Positions 60,295 through 64,000 of a stretch of DNA of 64,000 bases are shown piece by piece. Numbering within the stretch: position 1 is the stretch's first letter; each line of letters starts with the position of its first letter. Under the pieces are notes generated by a model. It did no database searches. It worked only from the letters and a program-made list of their open reading frames with translations, and had not been told where the DNA came from. The translations under genes were made by a program, and so were the position numbers. The DNA is from an uncultured Saprospiraceae bacterium (lineage in GTDB: Bacteria > Bacteroidota > Bacteroidia > Chitinophagales > Saprospiraceae): NCBI GenBank assembly GCA_938041445.1, contig CALISO010000018.1:20385-84384 (forward strand), in the 5' to 3' direction.

Positions 60295-60873
60295 TTACAC
60301 CTTAAATCTCGTATCGATGATCCGTAATCTAGCTCCTTTCTTAAGGTTGTAAAAATCATATCTAAACCAACGATTCAAGATAAACCCAGTCCCTATTGCA
60401 AATCCTCCAATAGCTACTTCTCGCCCTTTAAACTCAAAATCAGTAAAGATTCCGGCCACTAAACCAAAAGCCGTCCAAGCAACACCAAAAGCCGTCAGCA
60501 TTGTAGCCATTCCTCTAACTGGTCGATTGACTAACCGCATTGCAGTAAAATCTTTGAGAGAAATAAAATCATAGTCAAACATAATTACTTGTTCGTCTAC
60601 AAGTATGGTCTTGATGCGTTCTATTCGCCAATCTCCGTCTCTGGAAGTCTTGAATTCTATCAAGTCGCCAGCAACAAACTTGATTACATCTTCTGAATGT
60701 ACCTCTTCAATTTGTAGAAAAACACCCAACTGAGCCGTGAGGCTTGTCGTCTGAAAGAGCATAAAACAACTGACAATGATTATTGAAAATATGGTAGAAA
60801 GACCTTTAGTGTGCATTTTACTTCGAAGATTTGTGGAGGTTATCAACTTAATGACGATGTGACTAAATAACAA
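60295..60873 (-). CDS. Hypothetical membrane/exported protein
   Basis: Complete ORF; signal-like N-term and TM. Confidence 0.55.
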   Translation of the reverse strand: MLFSHIVIKLITSTNLRSKMHTKGLSTIFSIIIVSCFMLFQTTSLTAQLGVFLQIEEVHSEDVIKFVAGDLIEFKTSRDGDWRIERIKTILVDEQVIMFDYDFISLKDFTAMRLVNRPVRGMATMLTAFGVAWTAFGLVAGIFTDFEFKGREVAIGGFAIGTGFILNRWFRYDFYNLKKGARLRIIDTRFKV

Positions 60874-60884
60874 CTTGGGTGTAA

Positions 60885-60915
60885 CAAAAAAGAGAGTCCA
60901 AAATGGACTCTCTTT
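60885..60915 (-). terminator. Terminator of DUF3127 gene
   Basis: AAAGAGAGTCCA-AAA-TGGACTCTCTTT, A-tract on + side. Confidence 0.85.
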
Positions 60916-60946
60916 GTATATTTATTAGATTAAAATGTGCTACTTA

Positions 60947-61339
60947 TTAGAATGGTAGATCATCTAGTGCCGTATCTACATTAGCAGGCTCACTTGGAGG
61001 TGGTGGAGAACTAGAAGATTGATCTAAAGATGAAAATTCTTGGTTAGTCGGCGGCATTGAAGTAGATCCTTCTCCTCCAGCTTCCAGTTTCCATGCATTG
61101 AGATTAGTGAAGTACTTTCCTTGCCATTCTCTTCCTCTGAGGTCAAATGCAACTTTTATCGTTTGACCTTCTTGATAATTGTCAAGCATATCACACTTAT
61201 CTTGAGTCAACTGAAACTTGACAAACTGAGGATATTGACCCTCTGTTTCAATCACGAATTCTCTGACTTGAAAGTTCTTTGCTCCCTTCGTCTCTGTCGG
61301 AAATTTTTTATGCAGCTTACCGCTAGTCTCTAATGCCAT
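60947..61339 (-). CDS. DUF3127 protein with SSB-like acidic C-terminal tip
   Basis: FQVREFVIETEGQYPQFVKFQLTQDKCDMLDNYQEGQTIKVAFDLRGREW; C-term ...DTALDDLPF. Confidence 0.8.
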   Translation of the reverse strand: MALETSGKLHKKFPTETKGAKNFQVREFVIETEGQYPQFVKFQLTQDKCDMLDNYQEGQTIKVAFDLRGREWQGKYFTNLNAWKLEAGGEGSTSMPPTNQEFSSLDQSSSSPPPPSEPANVDTALDDLPF

Positions 61340-61351
61340 TTGCTTGTTAGG

Positions 61352-61909
61352 TTAAATTTGTACGTATCTATTTTCTAATAGATTCACAAAGTTACCATAT
61401 GTAGTTTGAAATTCATTTATCAATGAATACATTTCTGATTGAGAAATTTTCGCAGTATTGACATCGTATCCAACAGCCTCTATACGGTTAGCGATTTGAA
61501 GAATTCGATTATTCATTACGGAGAGACTAGTAATGTCATCATGCGTAAGGTCGAAGTATCCATATCCATTATTGTTTTCTTTTAAGAATTGTAGATATTC
61601 ATCTGGTGGATAACTCATCTTGTTATTCGCAAGATCAATATTAGCTCCGAGGGACTGTGCAAGACTAGCCTGAGTCATAAATCCACTAGCCTTTCCTTTC
61701 GCTCTGAAAAGCAATTTAGCCAGCTCACCTGACGTGATGGTAGACACTTTTGAATCTCGGCTGTTAGCGTCAACCTCTCCGAGACGACTTTCAATGTCAG
61801 TAAGTTGTTCTACGTGGCTATCCAATAAATAGGCGCCTGAATAAACAATTTGAGAGAAGCCTGCTGTCGCTAGCAAGCTAAATAGTAGTACTGTAGCTAT
61901 TCTTATCAT
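61352..61909 (-). CDS. Hypothetical exported protein
   Basis: Signal peptide MIRIATVLLFSLLATAGFSQ. Confidence 0.55.
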   Translation of the reverse strand: MIRIATVLLFSLLATAGFSQIVYSGAYLLDSHVEQLTDIESRLGEVDANSRDSKVSTITSGELAKLLFRAKGKASGFMTQASLAQSLGANIDLANNKMSYPPDEYLQFLKENNNGYGYFDLTHDDITSLSVMNNRILQIANRIEAVGYDVNTAKISQSEMYSLINEFQTTYGNFVNLLENRYVQI

Positions 61910-61935
61910 TTTAAAAAAATTCTATTGTTTTAAAA

Positions 61936-62526
61936 TTACATATTTTCTAATGCCTTCAACTCTGTTAGTAGTTGGTCAGGCTTTTTGAAACCCGGAGACA
62001 CTTTGATTTTATTCATATTCTTGTCAAGGTACACTAGCGAAGGATAACTCATCCTTCCACCGAGCAACTCTACTGCAAGCTTATTGATTCCTTTTCTTCC
62101 ACCCGGCATCCACTCATACTCCTTTCCATTGAATGGAATCGGAGTCTTCCTCTCTGCATCAAATTTCACTGGATGGAAGTTCTCTGCTACGTAGTCTTTC
62201 ACACCATCGTCTGTAAATGTCTGCTTATCCATAACTTTACACCATCCACACCAGCTCGTATAGACATCGACTAGGTACTTCTTTCCATCTTTATTACCCA
62301 TCTGCTCCACTTCGTCAAATGATAACCACTCCATACCTCCTTCTATAGGAGTAGAAGTTTTAGGCTTCTTGACAGGAGTTGTATTTACCGTTTTCGTGGT
62401 AGTAGTTTCTGTCTTTTTAGTCGCTTCATTAGTCTTTGCAACAGCAGAAGCATCTCCACTATCGCAATTAGTAAAGACTAACAAACATGCCATTATAGCT
62501 AAAGCAAGATATCTCAAACGCATCAT
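61936..62526 (-). CDS. Thioredoxin-fold lipoprotein
   Basis: Lipobox LLVFTNC; VDVYTSWCGWCKVMDKQTF CxxC. Confidence 0.88.
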   Translation of the reverse strand: MMRLRYLALAIMACLLVFTNCDSGDASAVAKTNEATKKTETTTTKTVNTTPVKKPKTSTPIEGGMEWLSFDEVEQMGNKDGKKYLVDVYTSWCGWCKVMDKQTFTDDGVKDYVAENFHPVKFDAERKTPIPFNGKEYEWMPGGRKGINKLAVELLGGRMSYPSLVYLDKNMNKIKVSPGFKKPDQLLTELKALENM

Positions 62527-62695
62527 AAATTTATAGTGTTGAATACCATACGAAGATACTTTGTATGATTTTATTCGGGTGGAGGGAGTGTTCCACTATA
62601 CCAAATATAACAAAACTTTAAGCTTTAGGTGACTTATGCGGTCATAAATAATTGAGCAATCTGTATTTCTAATTATCAAAATAACAAGAATCGAC

Positions 62696-62703
62696 TATAT
62701 TTG
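62696..62703 (+). promoter_or_regulatory. -7 element of tRNA-Leu(CAA)
   Basis: TATATTTG 15 nt before tRNA 5' end; no clear -33. Confidence 0.5.
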
Positions 62704-62717
62704 CGACCCAAATCGAT

Positions 62718-62799
62718 GCCTCGGTGGCGGAATTGGTAGACGCGTTGGATTCAAAATCCAATTTCTTCGGAAGTGGGGGTTCGATTCCCCCCCGGGGTA
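62718..62799 (+). tRNA. tRNA-Leu (CAA)
   Basis: GCCTCGG/CCGGGGT acceptor (two G.U), anticodon arm TTGGA-TTCAAAA-TCCAA, variable arm, GGGGGTTCGATTCCCCC. Confidence 0.94.
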
Positions 62800-62838
62800 C
62801 TTTTTTTAAAAGCCTAGCAAGTGTTGCTAGGCTTTTGT
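62730..62838 (+). repeat. Direct repeat copy A (tRNA-Leu D-arm to terminator)
   Basis: Collinear with 63092-63200 at constant 362-nt offset. Confidence 0.95.
62808..62838 (+). terminator. Terminator, copy A
   Basis: AAAAGCCTAGCAA-GTG-TTGCTAGGCTTTT (13 bp perfect). Confidence 0.88.
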
Positions 62839-62866
62839 CCTTGCAGGCCAAAAGTAAATCACGCTT

Positions 62867-63115
62867 ATGTTTTACGTTTACATCCTTTATTCAATGTCTG
62901 TTGATAAATTTTATATCGGTCAAACTAATGATTTAGACAAGCGAATTATTAGGCATAACAGAGGCTATGTAAAATCAACAAAGTCATATAAGCCTTGGAA
63001 ACTTGTACATTTCGAATCTTATAACACTAGAAGTGAAGCTGTAAAACGAGAACTCGAAATTAAACGATGGAAATCATCTAAACGCATAATTGAATTGGTA
63101 GACGCGTCCCGATAA
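62867..63115 (+). CDS. GIY-YIG nuclease domain protein (82 aa)
   Basis: FYVYILYSMSVDKFYIGQTNDLDKRIIRHNRG...RSEAVKRELEIKRWKSSKRI; C-terminus ELVDASR encoded by tRNA-like D-arm. Confidence 0.92.
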   Translation: MFYVYILYSMSVDKFYIGQTNDLDKRIIRHNRGYVKSTKSYKPWKLVHFESYNTRSEAVKRELEIKRWKSSKRIIELVDASR

Positions 63116-63161
63116 TATCGGGATGTCTTCGGAAGTGGGGGTTCGATTCCCCCCCGGGGTA
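63092..63161 (+). pseudogene. Partial tRNA-Leu-like copy lacking acceptor 5' strand, altered anticodon arm
   Basis: gaattggtagacgcg-TCCCGATAATATCGGGA-tgtcttcggaagtgggggttcgattcccccccggggta. Confidence 0.9.
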
Positions 63162-63168
63162 CTTTTTT

Positions 63169-63200
63169 AAAAGCCTAGCAAGTGATTGCTAGGCTTTTGT
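63169..63200 (+). terminator. Terminator, copy B
   Basis: AAAAGCCTAGCAA-GTGA-TTGCTAGGCTTTT. Confidence 0.88.
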
Positions 63201-63221
63201 TATGTCTCATGATGGCTAGCG

Positions 63222-63644
63222 CTATCCATCAGACCGATGATATCCAATGACACGAAAGTTATGGTTAGTCTTTAGTAAATCAATCAGGTATGCTTCACTA
63301 AGCGATTCATTATCATAATGCAAGCCTTTTGGCCTTGGATGCGTTTGTATGTGTTTTTTGAAAGATTCTAACATGTCGGACAGAAAATATAGGTACCATG
63401 TTGGCTGTAAAAAAGACTTCCTACATCCGAACGATATCTTTTTGCCAACAGAAACTTTAGCGCCTGGAGATACTACATCAAGTATGCGAGCAGTAAATAG
63501 CAAGTTTTCATGTGTCTCGAATCGATCGAATAATCCAATGATATACCAATCCTGCCCATGGATGTAGATGTACCGCTTATGAAGTGGAGTCAACCCAGCT
63601 GGAGTACGAATACATTTGAGATGTTCTCTATATTCTGGTACCAT
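63222..63644 (-). CDS. Hypothetical protein
   Basis: Complete ORF, paired with the next gene. Confidence 0.5.
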   Translation of the reverse strand: MVPEYREHLKCIRTPAGLTPLHKRYIYIHGQDWYIIGLFDRFETHENLLFTARILDVVSPGAKVSVGKKISFGCRKSFLQPTWYLYFLSDMLESFKKHIQTHPRPKGLHYDNESLSEAYLIDLLKTNHNFRVIGYHRSDG

Positions 63645-63652
63645 ATCTCTGC

Positions 63653-63988
63653 CTAGTTAAGATTATCTAGCTGCACATTTCTGATATACTTCTTGGGAAT
63701 TATCTTCTGAGCAAGTACGTCTTCAAAGTCATCAGGCTCCACAAGTGAGATTTGATCTATGCGTTCTGCATTGTGCTCTGGATCTATCTCTTTCATATGC
63801 TTCCATTCTCCATCCTTGCCTCTACACATAGTCGCCTTGCACCACACGTAAGGTGGATCGACACTTTCGACTACTGAGATAGAACATAGGTTTTTACCAG
63901 TGTATTTGATGAGACTACCTTCTGAGAGCATCTTGGGAGTAAGCGACTTGGTTCTTTGTCTAGGAGTAAGGATACGATTGCTTGACAT
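63653..63988 (-). CDS. Hypothetical protein
   Basis: Complete ORF, 8 nt from the neighbouring ORF on same strand. Confidence 0.5.
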   Translation of the reverse strand: MSSNRILTPRQRTKSLTPKMLSEGSLIKYTGKNLCSISVVESVDPPYVWCKATMCRGKDGEWKHMKEIDPEHNAERIDQISLVEPDDFEDVLAQKIIPKKYIRNVQLDNLN

Positions 63989-64000
63989 TGGTACTGAATG

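Larger units (their letters stand above)
63092..63200 (+). repeat. Direct repeat copy B (tRNA-like remnant to terminator)
   Basis: 16-nt D-arm block plus ~75-nt variable arm/T arm/terminator shared with copy A; 18-nt anticodon block replaced. Confidence 0.95.

Noticed and set aside
62669-62936. ORFs 62669-62851 (-) and 62724-62936 (+) over the tRNA
   Set aside because: Typical spurious translations of a tRNA gene (MAELVDALDSKSNFFGSGGSIPPRG, GGIEPPLP); not coding.
63092-63161. Functional tRNA-Ile(AAU)-like gene
   Set aside because: Anticodon arm folds, but no 5' acceptor strand can pair with CCGGGGT, so not a canonical tRNA.
1-64000. CRISPR arrays, complete IS elements, prophage or known defence operons
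   Set aside because: No regularly spaced identical repeats, transposase genes or phage structural genes were recognised.

Overview
Chromosomal window from a Bacteroidota, probably Saprospiria-like (inferred from T9SS C-terminal sorting domains, TAnnTTTG promoter elements and gene content). Most of it is housekeeping: hutH-hutU, glutaminase, tonB-vanZ-gcvH-citrate synthase, ompH/skp pair, lspA, trhO, rlmN-pdeM-rlmD, a polysaccharide flippase/Wzz/ligase group, ECF sigma plus small anti-sigma-like gene, prfA, hemW, typA, ruvC, mce, htrA, M13 peptidase, scpB, and a GH31-glgC-glgA-glgB glycogen cluster. Two tRNA-Leu genes (GAG and CAA) and many hairpin terminators are visible. The most unusual locus is 62.7-63.2 kb. 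There a GIY-YIG nuclease gene sits between an intact tRNA-Leu(CAA)+terminator and a second ~109-nt copy of the same tRNA-from-the-D-arm+terminator. In the second copy the acceptor 5' strand is missing and the anticodon arm is replaced by a perfect 17-nt palindrome, and the nuclease ORF ends inside the copied D-arm. Other leads: a signal peptide of the M4 protease that is out of frame by 1 nt across an A/T homopolymer array (possible phase variation), a 34-aa basic sORF with a well-spaced promoter convergent to htrA, remnants of an ECF sigma factor and of a GNAT gene, degenerate CATTNNN heptad arrays, an SSB-like C-terminal tip on a DUF3127 protein, and an MtfA-like protein with HIGYH in place of HExxH. 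All calls come from reading the sequence by eye; no database search was run.
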